From NCBI RefSeq assembly GCF_018917525.1, contig NZ_JAHLOS010000001.1:1-64000 (forward strand): a DNA stretch of 64,000 bases, read 5' to 3'. A model generated the notes under the pieces. That model did not search any database. It worked only from the letters and a program-made list of their open reading frames with translations, and had not been told where the DNA came from. Below are positions 17,847 through 27,252 of the stretch, one piece after another (the stretch's first letter is position 1; each line of letters begins with the position of its first letter). The position numbers were made by a program, and so were the translations under genes. The stretch is from Enterococcus raffinosus (GTDB lineage Bacteria > Bacillota > Bacilli > Lactobacillales > Enterococcaceae).

Positions 17847-18524
17847 ATGTTACGTACACAATTTGAAGAAGAGCTGTTAAATCTTCACAATCAGTTTTAT
17901 GAAATGGGCATGATGGTTTCAAGCGCCGTGCACAAATCAGTCCGTTCATATATTGACCATGATAAGAAATTAGCACAAGAGGTTATTGATCATGATATCG
18001 AAATCAATGACATGGAAGTCCGTTTGGAGAAAAAAAGTTTTGAAATGATTGCCCTGCAGCAACCAGTTACGACAGATTTGCGCACGATCATTACGATCAT
18101 GAAGGCCAGCTCTGACTTGGAACGCATGGGGGATCACGCGGTGTCAGTAGCGAAATCAACGATTCGTCTAAAAGGCTTACCGCGGATATTAGAAGTTGAA
18201 AAAGAGATTAATGAAATGTCTAATTACGTGAAGAAAATGGTGGACAATGTTTTAATCGCCTACGTGAAGACAGATGAAAAGGATGCTCGCATGATCGCAA
18301 AAATGGATGAGCGGGTTAATGATTATTTCCAAAAAATCTATGATATGACGACCAATACGATGGAAAAAGAATCTGATACCATCATCAGCGGAACGGATTA
18401 TCTACATGTTGCAGGTTACCTAGAACGCGTGGGTGATTATGTGACGAATATCTGTGAGTGGATCGTTTACTTAGCCACAGGAAAAATTACTGAGTTGAAC
18501 AGTAATCGCAACGAAAATTTTTAA
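17847..18524 (+). CDS. phoU: PhoU, phosphate signalling protein
   Basis: Couples the state of the Pst importer to the PhoPR system and limits phosphate uptake. The 225-residue protein is all-helical with the two PhoU three-helix repeats; each has a D/E-rich metal-binding stretch (for example SDLERMGDHA and YLERVGDY). The frame is open from 17820, but AAAGGAGGG at 17833-17841 points to ATG 17847. It is the last gene of the pst unit; a terminator follows. Confidence 0.94.
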   Translation: MLRTQFEEELLNLHNQFYEMGMMVSSAVHKSVRSYIDHDKKLAQEVIDHDIEINDMEVRLEKKSFEMIALQQPVTTDLRTIITIMKASSDLERMGDHAVSVAKSTIRLKGLPRILEVEKEINEMSNYVKKMVDNVLIAYVKTDEKDARMIAKMDERVNDYFQKIYDMTTNTMEKESDTIISGTDYLHVAGYLERVGDYVTNICEWIVYLATGKITELNSNRNENF

Positions 18525-18532
18525 ATCTTATG

Positions 18533-18562
18533 CCAGTTAGAAAAAATCTAGCTGGTTTTTTT
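18533..18562 (+). terminator. Terminator of the pst-phoU unit
   Basis: CCAGTTAGA (18533-18541) pairs with TCTAGCTGG (18547-18555), then seven T. Confidence 0.9.
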
Positions 18563-18621
18563 ACATTTTAAATAGGAAGAAACACAATCTTCAGAAAGTC
18601 GGATAAAAAGATGGGTCTTTA

Positions 18622-18655
18622 GTCCTATGACAAATACCTAAAAACATTGCATAAT
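18622..18655 (+). promoter_or_regulatory. liaXYZ promoter with overlapping candidate LiaR site
   Basis: The -35 ATGACA (18627-18632) and -10 CATAAT (18650-18655) are 17 bases apart, each one base from consensus. A partial palindrome GTC-CTAT-GAC (18622-18631) overlaps the -35. It resembles the GTC-N4-GAC cores of LiaR/CesR-type cell-envelope-stress operators; that assignment is inferred. Confidence 0.6.
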
Positions 18656-18705
18656 ATGAATGTAAACAAAAGTAATCTATTTGCTTTTTGAAGGAGGCAA
18701 TTTCT

Positions 18706-20256
18706 ATGAATGAAAGACAACGAATTTTGGAATTAGTTAAAAAAGGTATTTTATCAACTGAAGAAGGTTTGGATTTATTAGAAAGCATGGCTAAGGCGAA
18801 GGATGAGGCGCAGATTAAACAAGCTGCGGATAAAGTGGATTCTTATCACCGCGACCAAGCAACAAATTTAGTTGATGAATGGGAAACAGGAAAAGACACA
18901 GAAGATGTTAAAGGATCTGAAGAACAGGACTTGGAAGATCTTGAGGCTTACTTCGATGATTTAGCGACAGAAGCGAATCAGATTTCTGCTCGAATTGATG
19001 AAATCAATCAAAAGAGAAATGAATTGAAAGCCGCGCTTCATGAAAAACAAGAAGTTTTGATGGAGTTGGACACGAAGGAAGAATTGGATACATTATCAGA
19101 AGAAGATGATGACATTCGTGAAGCGGTAGAAGATGAAATCGATGGCTTGAAAGAAAAAATCGCCAAGCTAGAAGAAAAAGTTGCTGAAGAAGAAGAAAAA
19201 CTGAAAAATGTACAAGACGATCAAAGTGAAAATCGCAAAGAACGTAATCGTACACGGTTTGATATTCCAGACGATTTGAAGGACCAAGCAAGCGAAACTT
19301 TCTCGCAAGTTGGTGAAAAATTGGGAGAAGCCGGCGTTCAATTAAGCCGCTTAATGAAAAAGACTTGGAAAACCGTTTCTGATACAGTTGAAGAAAATGT
19401 TGACTGGAAAGACTTCAACGTCAAAGTTCCTGGTCTAGTAACGTCTAAGTTTGAACATCAATTCTTATATACGGATGTTGAACCAACCTTGATTGATATC
19501 AAATTAGCAAATGGTAAAGTTACCTTAAAGGCTTGGGATGATGCAGCTATTAAAGTAGATGCCAAAATCAAACTTTATGGTAAAATGAATGAAGCAACGC
19601 CATTACAATCATTAATGGAACGTAGCCAGATCGAAGTGAATGATGAACATATCTCATTCCAAATCCCGAATAAACGCGTTCAAGCGGAATTAGTCTTCTA
19701 CTTGCCAAAACGGACCTACGATCACGTTGCAGTAAAATTACTAAATGGTGATTTGAATGTCGAAGAGATGGATGCCAAAGATGTATATGCTAAATCAACA
19801 AACGGCAATATCACTTTCAAACATATTGATGCGACAATGCTTGAAATCCAAGGGGTCAACGGCAACATCGAGATTCGCGAAGGCGCGATCCTAGATTCGA
19901 TTATCGAAACCGTTAATGGAAATATCGTTACGAAAGCAGCGATTCAAAATTATGGTATCTCGTTAGTCAATGGTGATGTGAAACTGACGGCTGGTCATGA
20001 TAGCTTACAAAAAATTAAAGCCAGCTCAGTGAATGGTAATGTTAAAGTTTCTTTAGGAAAAACAATCGGCTTGGAAGGCTTAGCCAAGACAAGCTTAGGC
20101 AGTATTAATGATCGCTTATCAAACTATGAAGTGATCAGAGAGAAAAAAGAAAAGACCAATCGTTTATTGCAATTCCGTCGAGTTGCCGATGATATGGCGA
20201 AGATCGATGTTTCGACAACGACTGGTAGTATTTTCTTGAAAGATTTCGACAATTAG
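18706..20256 (+). CDS. liaX: LiaX-like cell-envelope stress sentinel
   Basis: Resembles LiaX, the enterococcal surface protein that senses daptomycin and cationic peptides and controls the LiaFSR membrane-defence response. The 516 residues divide into a short SHOCT-like N-terminus (about 1-30: MNERQRILELVKKGILSTEE), a long acidic coiled coil (to about 200), and a C-terminal DUF4097 beta-helix (about 240-516) with repeated VNGN/LNGD turns. AAGGAGG at 18691-18697 fixes ATG 18706. No signal peptide is visible. Its place after phoU and before a PspC-domain gene and a small membrane protein matches liaXYZ of E. faecalis. Confidence 0.85.
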   Translation: MNERQRILELVKKGILSTEEGLDLLESMAKAKDEAQIKQAADKVDSYHRDQATNLVDEWETGKDTEDVKGSEEQDLEDLEAYFDDLATEANQISARIDEINQKRNELKAALHEKQEVLMELDTKEELDTLSEEDDDIREAVEDEIDGLKEKIAKLEEKVAEEEEKLKNVQDDQSENRKERNRTRFDIPDDLKDQASETFSQVGEKLGEAGVQLSRLMKKTWKTVSDTVEENVDWKDFNVKVPGLVTSKFEHQFLYTDVEPTLIDIKLANGKVTLKAWDDAAIKVDAKIKLYGKMNEATPLQSLMERSQIEVNDEHISFQIPNKRVQAELVFYLPKRTYDHVAVKLLNGDLNVEEMDAKDVYAKSTNGNITFKHIDATMLEIQGVNGNIEIREGAILDSIIETVNGNIVTKAAIQNYGISLVNGDVKLTAGHDSLQKIKASSVNGNVKVSLGKTIGLEGLAKTSLGSINDRLSNYEVIREKKEKTNRLLQFRRVADDMAKIDVSTTTGSIFLKDFDN

Positions 20257-20281
20257 GAAATAATAAGGAAGGAAGATTCAT

Positions 20282-20599
20282 ATGCAAAAGAGATTACAAA
20301 AGTCACGAACAAATGTGGTACTGACAGGTACCTTAGCCGGGATCGCCGAATACTTCGGAATTGATCCAACAATCGTGCGTGTGATTTATGTTTTCTTAAG
20401 TTTCGGCTTACTCGGCTCACCGGTCATCTTATATGTCATTTTAGCATTGGTGATCCCTTCAGGTCCGAGAAGTCGGGATTCTTATGGACACAATAATCCA
20501 TACTACGGAAATAACGACTACAATAACTATGAGAAAAAAGCGTCTCGCCAACGTAAGAAAGCAGACAAAATCGACGATGATGACTGGAGCGACTTTTAA
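20282..20599 (+). CDS. liaY: LiaY, PspC-domain membrane protein
   Basis: A 105-residue protein whose first 60 residues are a PspC domain (GTLAGIAEYFGIDPTIVRVIYVFLS, then a membrane helix with GSPVILYVILALVIP). The tail is hydrophilic, rich in Y/N and then K/D. In E. faecalis LiaY is the partner through which LiaX loss alters anionic phospholipid domains and daptomycin susceptibility. AAGGAAG precedes ATG 20282. Its last base is the first base of liaZ (TAATG). Confidence 0.85.
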   Translation: MQKRLQKSRTNVVLTGTLAGIAEYFGIDPTIVRVIYVFLSFGLLGSPVILYVILALVIPSGPRSRDSYGHNNPYYGNNDYNNYEKKASRQRKKADKIDDDDWSDF

Positions 20600-20961
20600 T
20601 GACTTACCTACAGCGCTTAATAGCTAATGCACTGATCTTTATTTCACTGTCAGTGCTCTTTCCTAATCAGGTATATGTGGAAAGTCTAATGATGGCTATT
20701 ACCGCAAGCTTTGTCCTATCCATTTTAAATACTTTAGTGAAACCAATTCTGGTGCTACTTTCACTACCGTTGAATATTATGACTTTGGGATTGTTTAGCT
20801 TTGTGATTAGCGCTGGTATGCTGCAATTGACTTCCAACTTATTAGGAAATTATCGTTTTGGCTTTTCCAGCTTTGCCATCTCAATTCTGGTGGCTGTCGT
20901 CATGGCGATTGTCAATGCGATCGTTTCAGATCATAATATCGATAAGTACACGGATAGGTAA
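20599..20961 (+). CDS. liaZ: LiaZ, small membrane protein (phage holin-like family)
   Basis: A 120-residue protein with four hydrophobic segments. It belongs to the phage-holin-family/DUF360-like membrane proteins (pattern SILNTLVKPILVLLSLPLNI). The start overlaps the liaY stop by one base, so translation is coupled. Its role in the stress response is not established; the name follows the E. faecalis operon. The stop codon lies inside the terminator stem. Confidence 0.8.
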   Translation: MTYLQRLIANALIFISLSVLFPNQVYVESLMMAITASFVLSILNTLVKPILVLLSLPLNIMTLGLFSFVISAGMLQLTSNLLGNYRFGFSSFAISILVAVVMAIVNAIVSDHNIDKYTDR

Positions 20962-20979
20962 TTTACCTATCCGTTTTTT
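20951..20979 (+). terminator. Terminator of liaXYZ
   Basis: CGGATAGGTAA (20951-20961) pairs with TTACCTATCCG (20963-20973), then six T. The liaZ stop codon is part of the left arm. Confidence 0.93.
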
Positions 20980-20980
20980 G

Positions 20981-21195
20981 TCAGTTTTTCTTCCTGCTTC
21001 AGCAGGTTAGAAAAATGATATGCGTACGAAGATACAACTATTTTTCCGTTTTTTGGAAAAATAATTCCTTAAAAGTGAGCTAGTTGTCAGTTCTGCTTTT
21101 CACAGAATGATATGCGTAATGAGAGTCGGACTAACTTCTTTTTTTTAAAGTTAATACCTTTAACCCGACTTAGCTGTCAGTTGACAACCTATTTT
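20981..21195 (+). repeat. Dispersed intergenic element, tandem pair before hprK
   Basis: Two diverged units follow the liaZ terminator. Unit 1 has a CCTGC-TTCA-GCAGG hairpin, then AATGATATGCG, then stem TATTTTTCC (21039-21047) with GGAAAAATA (21055-21063). Unit 2 has CAGTTCTGCTTTTCACAG, GAATGATATGCG, and a stem CTAACTT (21131-21137) with AAGTTAA (21148-21154). Different bases form the same hairpin in each unit. Neither unit ends at a ribosome binding site here. Confidence 0.75.
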
Positions 21196-21254
21196 GCAAT
21201 CAAGAAGGCTGTGAAAAAGTCTGATAAAGTTTAATTGAATGATCTCCAACTCTG

Positions 21255-21287
21255 GGCTTTATAAATTATTTGTAAAGCCTTTTTTTA
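21255..21287 (+). terminator. Orphan terminator upstream of hprK
   Basis: GGCTTTA (21255-21261) pairs with TAAAGCC (21273-21279), followed by eight T-rich bases. No gene ends just before it, so it may close a short RNA that starts in or near the repeat pair. Confidence 0.75.
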
Positions 21288-21371
21288 TTCTTACTTGGAA
21301 AACTGTCTCCACCTAGTCACCCCATGGATAAAATGATAAAATAGAGCGGAAGTGTAGAAAAGAGGGATTAT

Positions 21372-22307
21372 ATGGCTGAAACAGTAAAAGTAAAAGAACT
21401 AGTAGATAAGCTTTCATTAGAAGTAGTAACTGGCGATGAAGAGAGTCTGGAACGGGTCATCACCACCGGCGATATTTCTCGTCCCGGCTTGGAGTTGACC
21501 GGCTATTTTAATTATTATTCTCATGATCGTTTACAACTTTTTGGAAATAAAGAAATTACCTTCGCGGAACGTATGATGCCAGAAGAACGTTTGATGGTGT
21601 TGCGTCGGATGTGCAGCGATGATACACCGGCTTTCATCGTTTCTCGTGGATTGACACCGCCAAAGGAAATGATCGAAGCTGCTAGTGAACGGAATATTCC
21701 GGTATTGAGTTCACCGATTTCAACCTCGCGTTTATTAGGTGAAATCTCAAGCTTCCTAAATGGCGGTTTAGCACCACGGACGAGTGTTCATGGGGTATTA
21801 GTCGACGTTTATGGTTTAGGCGTGCTGATCCAAGGGGATAGCGGTATCGGTAAAAGTGAAACCGCGTTGGAATTAGTTAAACGCGGACATCGCCTAATCG
21901 CAGACGATCGTGTCGATGTTTACCAGCAGGATGAACTGACACTGGTTGGTGAACCGCCAAAAATTTTGCAGCATTTAATCGAAATTCGCGGAATCGGAAT
22001 CATCGATGTGATGAATCTATTTGGTGCTAGTGCTGTTCGTGGATCAATGCCTGTTCAATTGGCTGTTTACCTGGAAAGCTGGTCCAAGGATAAGAAATAT
22101 GATCGCTTAGGCAGCGGCAACACAGAAGTAGAAATCGCAGAAGTAAAAATTCCGCAAGTGAAGATTCCTGTGAAGACTGGACGAAATGTCGCGATTATTA
22201 TCGAAGTTGCGGCAATGAATTTCCGTGCGCGTACGATGGGCTACGATGCAACGAAGACCTTTGAAGATCGTTTAACCCAATTAATCGAAGAAAATTCTGG
22301 GCAGTAA
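21372..22307 (+). CDS. hprK: HPr kinase/phosphorylase
   Basis: Phosphorylates HPr on Ser46 when glycolytic intermediates are high and removes the phosphate when they fall, making the CcpA co-repressor P-Ser-HPr. The 311 residues have an N-terminal domain (about 1-130) and a C-terminal kinase domain. The P-loop is GDSGIGKS at 155-162, and the HPrK signature is [11 protein letters not shown] near 203-213. ATG 21372 follows a GGGAT-type site. lgt starts 1 base after its stop, the classic hprK-lgt order. It acts with ccpA, also in this window. Confidence 0.95.
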   Translation: MAETVKVKELVDKLSLEVVTGDEESLERVITTGDISRPGLELTGYFNYYSHDRLQLFGNKEITFAERMMPEERLMVLRRMCSDDTPAFIVSRGLTPPKEMIEAASERNIPVLSSPISTSRLLGEISSFLNGGLAPRTSVHGVLVDVYGLGVLIQGDSGIGKSETALELVKRGHRLIADDRVDVYQQDELTLVGEPPKILQHLIEIRGIGIIDVMNLFGASAVRGSMPVQLAVYLESWSKDKKYDRLGSGNTEVEIAEVKIPQVKIPVKTGRNVAIIIEVAAMNFRARTMGYDATKTFEDRLTQLIEENSGQ

Positions 22308-22308
22308 G

Positions 22309-23139
22309 ATGATTGCTCAAATAAATCGTGTCGCCTTTGAATTGTTTGGTCTTCAAATTTATTGGTACGCGATTATCATCGTCTCAGGAATTGCGCTTGC
22401 TCTATGGATGTCTAACCGAGAAGCAGTAAGAGTCGGGTTGAAGGAAGATGATATGACGAACTTCATACTATGGGCACTGCCAATCGCGATTATCGGTGCT
22501 CGTTTGTATTACATCCTGTTTGATTTAGGACCGTATCTTGCTGATCCGATCCAAATATTCAATACACGAAGCGGCGGGCTAGCTATCTATGGCGGATTGA
22601 TTGCGGCAGTCATCGTATTGATTGTGTACACTCGCCATAATTTTATTGATCCATGGCTATTTTTAGATGTGGTTGCGCCAGGGGTAATGTTGGGACAAGC
22701 AATGGGTCGTTGGGGGAATTTCACGAACCATGAGGCCTATGGCGGAGAAACGACGCGTCAATTTTTAGAGAGTCTGCATTTGCCGCAGTTCATAATTAAC
22801 AATATGTATATTGACGGTGCTTTTCGACAACCGACTTTTTTCTATGAATCAATGTGGAGCCTACTAGGACTTATCCTAATTTTGATTATTAGGAAAAAAG
22901 TCGCGGTTAAACGTGGAGAATTGTTCCTAGGCTATGTGATATGGTACAGCTTTGGACGTTTCTTTATCGAAGGGATGCGGACAGACAGTCTCTATTTCTT
23001 TGGTGGACTTCGCGTCTCTCAAGTGTTATCACTGGTTCTTTTTGCTGGAGGGCTTGCTCTGTTGTACTATCGACGAAAAAAACGAACAGACATCAAGTTA
23101 TATGAACGTAATCAGGGAACCAATCAAGCCTTGATATGA
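22309..23139 (+). CDS. lgt: Prolipoprotein diacylglyceryl transferase
   Basis: Adds diacylglycerol from phosphatidylglycerol to the lipobox cysteine of prelipoproteins, such as PstS in this window. The 276-residue protein has about seven membrane segments. The Lgt signature GRWGNFTNHEAYGG lies at about 133-146, with the conserved RSGGLAIYGG loop at about 88-96. It starts 1 base after hprK with no separate promoter, so it is co-transcribed. Confidence 0.95.
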   Translation: MIAQINRVAFELFGLQIYWYAIIIVSGIALALWMSNREAVRVGLKEDDMTNFILWALPIAIIGARLYYILFDLGPYLADPIQIFNTRSGGLAIYGGLIAAVIVLIVYTRHNFIDPWLFLDVVAPGVMLGQAMGRWGNFTNHEAYGGETTRQFLESLHLPQFIINNMYIDGAFRQPTFFYESMWSLLGLILILIIRKKVAVKRGELFLGYVIWYSFGRFFIEGMRTDSLYFFGGLRVSQVLSLVLFAGGLALLYYRRKKRTDIKLYERNQGTNQALI

Positions 23140-23300
23140 GAACCTATTATCAGTTTATGCTATGATAGTAAAAAGAACTTTCTTACGAAATAAATTATTT
23201 ACTATGTTATTAATTCGATCAAGTATTTAGGGAATTGTTATCTTGTTTGACATCTCTATTTGCAATCGAATGCGCTATTATGAACTAGGAGGAAATTTCT

Positions 23301-24320
23301 TTGAAACAAAAAGTTGCAGTTTTAGGCCCGGGATCTTGGGGGACAGCGTTAGCACAAGTATTAGCCGAAAATGGACACGAAGTAAGACTTTGGGGAAATC
23401 ATGCGGCACAGATTGATGAAATCAATACTTACCATACGAATCGCCATTACTTACCGGATTTAAAAATTCCTGAAAGCATTAAAGGCGAGAAAAATCTGAA
23501 GGATGCTGTGAAGGATGCAGATGCCGTTCTTTTCGTAGTTCCTACAAAAGCTATTCGTTCAGTCGCTCAGGAATTTGCTAAAGTGGCCGAGAACAAACCT
23601 GTGATTATTCACGCAAGTAAAGGGCTCGAACAGGATACGCATAAACGAATTTCTGAGGTTTTAATCGAGGAAATTCCTGAAGCATATCGTCAAGGAGTTG
23701 TCGTTTTATCTGGACCAAGCCATGCAGAAGAAGTAGCGGTTCACGATATCACAACGATCACTGCTGCCTGTAAAGATGAAAAATTAGCAGGATATGTGCA
23801 AAAGCTGTTTATGAACGAATACCTTAGAATTTATACGAATCCAGATGTGATTGGTGTCGAAATGGGTGCAGCTTTAAAAAATATCATTGCTTTAGGAGCT
23901 GGAGCTTTGGCAGGACTTTCCTACGGAGATGATGCTAAAGCGGCTATTATGACTCGGGGACTAGCTGAAATCAGTCGCTTAGGCGTTGAAATGGGTGCGA
24001 ATCCGTTAACGTTCATCGGTTTGAGCGGTGTCGGTGATTTGATCGTAACCTGTACTTCCGTTCACTCACGCAACTGGCGTGCTGGGAATCTATTAGGAAA
24101 AGGCCATAAGCTAGATGAAGTTCTAGATAATATGGGCATGATTGTCGAAGGGGTTTCAACGACGAAAGCAGCCAAAGAGCTTGCTGATAGTCTGAAGGTC
24201 AGCATGCCGATTACAGAAACAATTTATGACGTTTTATACAATGACAAAGACGTGCGTCAGGCTTGTCGTGATTTGATGATGCGTGAAGGTACGTTTGAAA
24301 ATGAATTTACTTTAGAATAG
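23301..24320 (+). CDS. gpsA: NAD(P)+-dependent glycerol-3-phosphate dehydrogenase
   Basis: Makes sn-glycerol-3-phosphate from dihydroxyacetone phosphate for phospholipids and teichoic acids. The 339 residues show the N-terminal Rossmann loop [11 protein letters not shown] at 8-18, a GPSHAEE loop, and the C-terminal helical domain with the catalytic K in [13 protein letters not shown]. The start is TTG 23301 after AGGAGG. The 160-base gap after lgt suggests its own promoter, which I could not define well. galU follows after 19 bases. Confidence 0.95.
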   Translation: MKQKVAVLGPGSWGTALAQVLAENGHEVRLWGNHAAQIDEINTYHTNRHYLPDLKIPESIKGEKNLKDAVKDADAVLFVVPTKAIRSVAQEFAKVAENKPVIIHASKGLEQDTHKRISEVLIEEIPEAYRQGVVVLSGPSHAEEVAVHDITTITAACKDEKLAGYVQKLFMNEYLRIYTNPDVIGVEMGAALKNIIALGAGALAGLSYGDDAKAAIMTRGLAEISRLGVEMGANPLTFIGLSGVGDLIVTCTSVHSRNWRAGNLLGKGHKLDEVLDNMGMIVEGVSTTKAAKELADSLKVSMPITETIYDVLYNDKDVRQACRDLMMREGTFENEFTLE

Positions 24321-24339
24321 AAAGAGTGGGATAAGATTC

Positions 24340-25233
24340 ATGCGAGTAAAAAAAGCAGTTATTCCAGCCGCTGGGTTGGGAACAAGATTTTTGCCAGCTA
24401 CAAAAGCAATGGCTAAAGAAATGTTACCTATCGTTGATAAACCAACGATCCAATTTATTGTGGAAGAAGCATTAAAATCCGGGATCGAAGATATTTTGAT
24501 CGTAACTGGCAAGGCCAAACGACCAATTGAAGATCACTTTGATGCGAATATTGAATTAGAAATGAATTTACAGGAAAAAGGCAAAACAGATTTATTGAAG
24601 TTGGTTGAAGAAACAACTGATGTGAACCTGCACTTTATCCGTCAATCACACCCTAAAGGACTAGGTCATGCTGTTTTACAGGCTCGGGCATTTGTTGGCA
24701 ATGAACCATTTGTTGTCATGCTTGGCGATGATTTAATGGAAGATCGTGTACCATTGACGAAACAATTGATGAACGATTACGAACAAACACACGCGTCGAC
24801 AATCGCGGTGATGCGCGTGCCTGAAAAAGAGACTTCAAAATATGGAATTATTAATCCAGGCGAAGAAGTTTCTAAGGGATTATTCAATGTAAAAAACTTT
24901 GTAGAAAAACCAAAACCAGAAGAAGCACCAAGTAATCTGGCAATCATTGGTCGTTACTTGCTAACACCGGAAATTTTTGAAGTGTTAGCATCGCAAAAAC
25001 CAGGAGCAGGTAATGAGATTCAATTAACCGACGCAATTGATACGTTGAATCGTACACAACGCGTTTTTGCCCATGAGTTCAATGGCAAACGCTACGATGT
25101 CGGTGATAAGTTTGGCTTCATGACAACAAGCATTGAATACGGCTTGAAGCATCCTGAAATCAAGGATAAATTACATGATTACATCATCGCTTTAGGTAAA
25201 GAATTAAGCGGACAAAACAAAGTGAAAAAATAA
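24340..25233 (+). CDS. galU: UTP-glucose-1-phosphate uridylyltransferase
   Basis: Makes UDP-glucose for glycolipids, teichoic acid decoration and polysaccharide. The 297 residues start with the nucleotide-binding signature [20 protein letters not shown], and show the FVEKP motif and the VGDKFGF pattern typical of bacterial GalU. It is complete and follows gpsA closely, supplying envelope precursors. A terminator closes the unit. Confidence 0.95.
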   Translation: MRVKKAVIPAAGLGTRFLPATKAMAKEMLPIVDKPTIQFIVEEALKSGIEDILIVTGKAKRPIEDHFDANIELEMNLQEKGKTDLLKLVEETTDVNLHFIRQSHPKGLGHAVLQARAFVGNEPFVVMLGDDLMEDRVPLTKQLMNDYEQTHASTIAVMRVPEKETSKYGIINPGEEVSKGLFNVKNFVEKPKPEEAPSNLAIIGRYLLTPEIFEVLASQKPGAGNEIQLTDAIDTLNRTQRVFAHEFNGKRYDVGDKFGFMTTSIEYGLKHPEIKDKLHDYIIALGKELSGQNKVKK

Positions 25234-25240
25234 TTTTCCT

Positions 25241-25267
25241 AAGCGCAGTCATAGTACTGCGCTTTTT
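25241..25267 (+). terminator. Terminator of gpsA-galU
   Basis: AAGCGCAGT (25241-25249) pairs with ACTGCGCTT (25255-25263), then T residues. Confidence 0.92.
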
Positions 25268-25400
25268 ATATTGACTGTTATTTTTAAATGGTAAATTATT
25301 GGTTTTTTAAATGCCAATCATCACTATAATTAATAGAAAAGTTTAGTCTTTTTGTTATATAATGTCTCTTGAAAATAACTAAATATAAAGAGGAGAATGA

Positions 25401-25961
25401 ATGAAAACTTCCCGCTTAAATAGAGAAATCGTGATCGAATGTGCAATGAGCTTGGTTCATGAGTCTGGCATCCATGGCTTGAGACTGAATAAAATCGCTG
25501 AACGACTTGAGGTCAAGTCACCTTCATTGTATACGCATACAGGAAGTATTACCGAATTACGTCAAGCAGTAGTCATACGAGCAATGGAGGAGTTTCGTGA
25601 GAAGTTAGTAGACTCCTTACTTGGCAGAGCAAATCTGTATGCATTTATTGAACTAGGTAAAACATGGGCTGCCTATGCGGAAAAAAACAATGCTTTTTAT
25701 ACTGTTTTTTACGAAAAGGATTACATAGACTTTTATGAAGAAAACATTTCTTTTTTTCTAAGAGCGGCATTTGAACGAATTTTTCTAGAATGCGACCTGA
25801 CTGATCAAGAGGCACTTCAAGTTGAGCGTGTCCTGACGAGTTATTTCCGCGGTCATGCAGATAGCTTCATTGACAGCAGTTTTGATGAGACGGATTTGAT
25901 TAGTGATTTAGAGATTATTTACAATGGTATCCTGCAAAATTTTACGAAGGTATCTCAATGA
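25401..25961 (+). CDS. TetR/AcrR-family regulator
   Basis: A 186-residue repressor-type protein. The N-terminal helix-turn-helix is at about 10-55 (LRLNKIAERLEVKSPSLYTH), and the C-terminal domain looks like the WHG/TetR_C_33 type (Y-F-R-G-H near 153-157). The ligand and targets are unknown, and neither neighbour is an obvious target. GAGGAG precedes ATG 25401. The stop codon lies in the terminator that follows. Confidence 0.85.
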   Translation: MKTSRLNREIVIECAMSLVHESGIHGLRLNKIAERLEVKSPSLYTHTGSITELRQAVVIRAMEEFREKLVDSLLGRANLYAFIELGKTWAAYAEKNNAFYTVFYEKDYIDFYEENISFFLRAAFERIFLECDLTDQEALQVERVLTSYFRGHADSFIDSSFDETDLISDLEIIYNGILQNFTKVSQ

Positions 25962-25982
25962 ATTAATTGAGATATTTTTTTT
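25951..25982 (+). terminator. Terminator of the TetR gene
   Basis: TATCTCAAT (25951-25959) pairs with ATTGAGATA (25966-25974), then eight T. The left arm contains the last sense codons. Confidence 0.92.
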
Positions 25983-26079
25983 ATTAGAGTTGATTACAAT
26001 TCTTTCTCTTTCATTAATTTCTTTGGGAATGGTATAATTTAAGTTAGCATAATGAGTGAAAAATGAGAGGAGTGATTGA

Positions 26080-26517
26080 ATGAGTTTAGGCGGTATTGCG
26101 GCAATTATTGCGGCACTCGCATTTGTTGTGTTGGTCATCTTTTTAGTGCGTGTCTTGAGTCAGGTCTCAAAAACAGTTGAGAAAGTTGAGACAACAGTGA
26201 CTGAGGCGAATACAACAATCGATGTTCTTACAAAAGATGTTGATTTACTCATGCAGCAGGTGGAAGGATTATTGGTCAAAGGAAATCACTTGCTGAATGA
26301 TATTAATGGGAAAGTGGAAACGATTGATCCATTGTTTACAGCGGTGGCTGATTTAAGTCAGAGTGTTTCTGATTTAAATACGACAAGTCGTAATCTGGCT
26401 GGAAAAGTTGGCGGTGTCAGTAAGAATGCAGCAAAGGCTGGCGTCGCAGGAAAAGTTGGCGCGACAACGATGAGATTCTTTAGAGATCGTAAGACAACAA
26501 CGAAAACGGAGGGATAA
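26080..26517 (+). CDS. DUF948-family membrane protein (YtxG-like)
   Basis: A 145-residue protein with one N-terminal membrane helix (about 5-27) and a long heptad-rich region that predicts a coiled coil. It ends in a basic, glycine-rich tail. The DUF948 family includes B. subtilis YtxG, part of a general-stress operon with YtxH. Function is unknown. AGAGGAG precedes ATG 26080. The next gene starts 4 bases after the stop with its GGAGGG overlapping the stop. Confidence 0.85.
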   Translation: MSLGGIAAIIAALAFVVLVIFLVRVLSQVSKTVEKVETTVTEANTTIDVLTKDVDLLMQQVEGLLVKGNHLLNDINGKVETIDPLFTAVADLSQSVSDLNTTSRNLAGKVGGVSKNAAKAGVAGKVGATTMRFFRDRKTTTKTEG

Positions 26518-26521
26518 AAGC

Positions 26522-27088
26522 ATGACGAAACGTGGAAGATTTTTTGCAGGAGCCTTAATTGGTGGAACGGCAGCAGCTGTAGTAGCATTGCTATTAGCAC
26601 CAAAATCGGGCAAAGAAATGCGTGAAGATTTAGCGAAGAAGACAGATGAATGGTTAGACTTAGCTTCAGATTATACCGATGATTTTGTCTCAAAGACTAG
26701 TGAAGTGGGATCGATTGTAAAGGATCGTGCTTCTGATTTAGGCGATCAAGCGAGTGACTTAGCTTCAAATGTGAAGAGTAAAGTAAGTGATTCAATGGAT
26801 GACATGGATGATATTACTTCTGATACGTTGGAAGATTTAAAACGTCAAAGCTCTGATCTATCTGATCGTTTCCGCAAAGCAGCCGGCGATGCCAAAGATG
26901 TTGCAGAAGATGCTTCAGAGGATATCGTGATCGATGTTAAGGAGACAAAAGAAGAGGCGAAGGAAACTGTTACTAAAGGCGCCGATGAGTTAGCAGATAA
27001 AGCAAAAGAAGTAAGTGAAGAAAAACCGGCCTTCGAAGAAGTTAAAGAAGAATTAAAAGAAGAAGTCGAAAAAAATAATCCGGAATAA
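26522..27088 (+). CDS. YtxH-domain protein
   Basis: A 188-residue protein. The N-terminal glycine/alanine-rich membrane segment (about 6-28) is followed by the YtxH signature APKSGKEMREDL and then a long acidic amphipathic helix with many S-D-L and V-K-D repeats, resembling LEA-type stress proteins. YtxH proteins are stress-linked but lack a known biochemical role. It is translationally linked to the DUF948 gene upstream, as in B. subtilis and other Firmicutes. A terminator follows. Confidence 0.87.
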   Translation: MTKRGRFFAGALIGGTAAAVVALLLAPKSGKEMREDLAKKTDEWLDLASDYTDDFVSKTSEVGSIVKDRASDLGDQASDLASNVKSKVSDSMDDMDDITSDTLEDLKRQSSDLSDRFRKAAGDAKDVAEDASEDIVIDVKETKEEAKETVTKGADELADKAKEVSEEKPAFEEVKEELKEEVEKNNPE

Positions 27089-27094
27089 AAATTC

Positions 27095-27122
27095 TAGTCC
27101 TCAGCTTTGAGGGCTATTTTTT
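27095..27122 (+). terminator. Terminator of the DUF948-YtxH unit
   Basis: TAGTCCTCA pairs with TGAGGGCTA (27108-27116) with one G-T pair, followed by six T. Confidence 0.88.
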
Positions 27123-27181
27123 ATGCAGAAAAATCGGTTTGTTCAATAAATTCTTTCAAGAAATTGTCTTATTTTTAAAGT

Positions 27182-27195
27182 GTTGCGTGCGCAAC
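27182..27195. promoter_or_regulatory. Palindrome upstream of the XRE regulator
   Basis: A perfect inverted repeat, GTTGCG-TG-CGCAAC, lies 57 bases before the regulator's TTG start, in promoter territory. It is a good candidate for the operator of that regulator (self-control), which is inference. Confidence 0.5.
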
Positions 27196-27252
27196 GCCTG
27201 TTGTTGCTGTAATCTCAAGGCATAGTAAATAATAATAGAGGAGTAACGAAAA

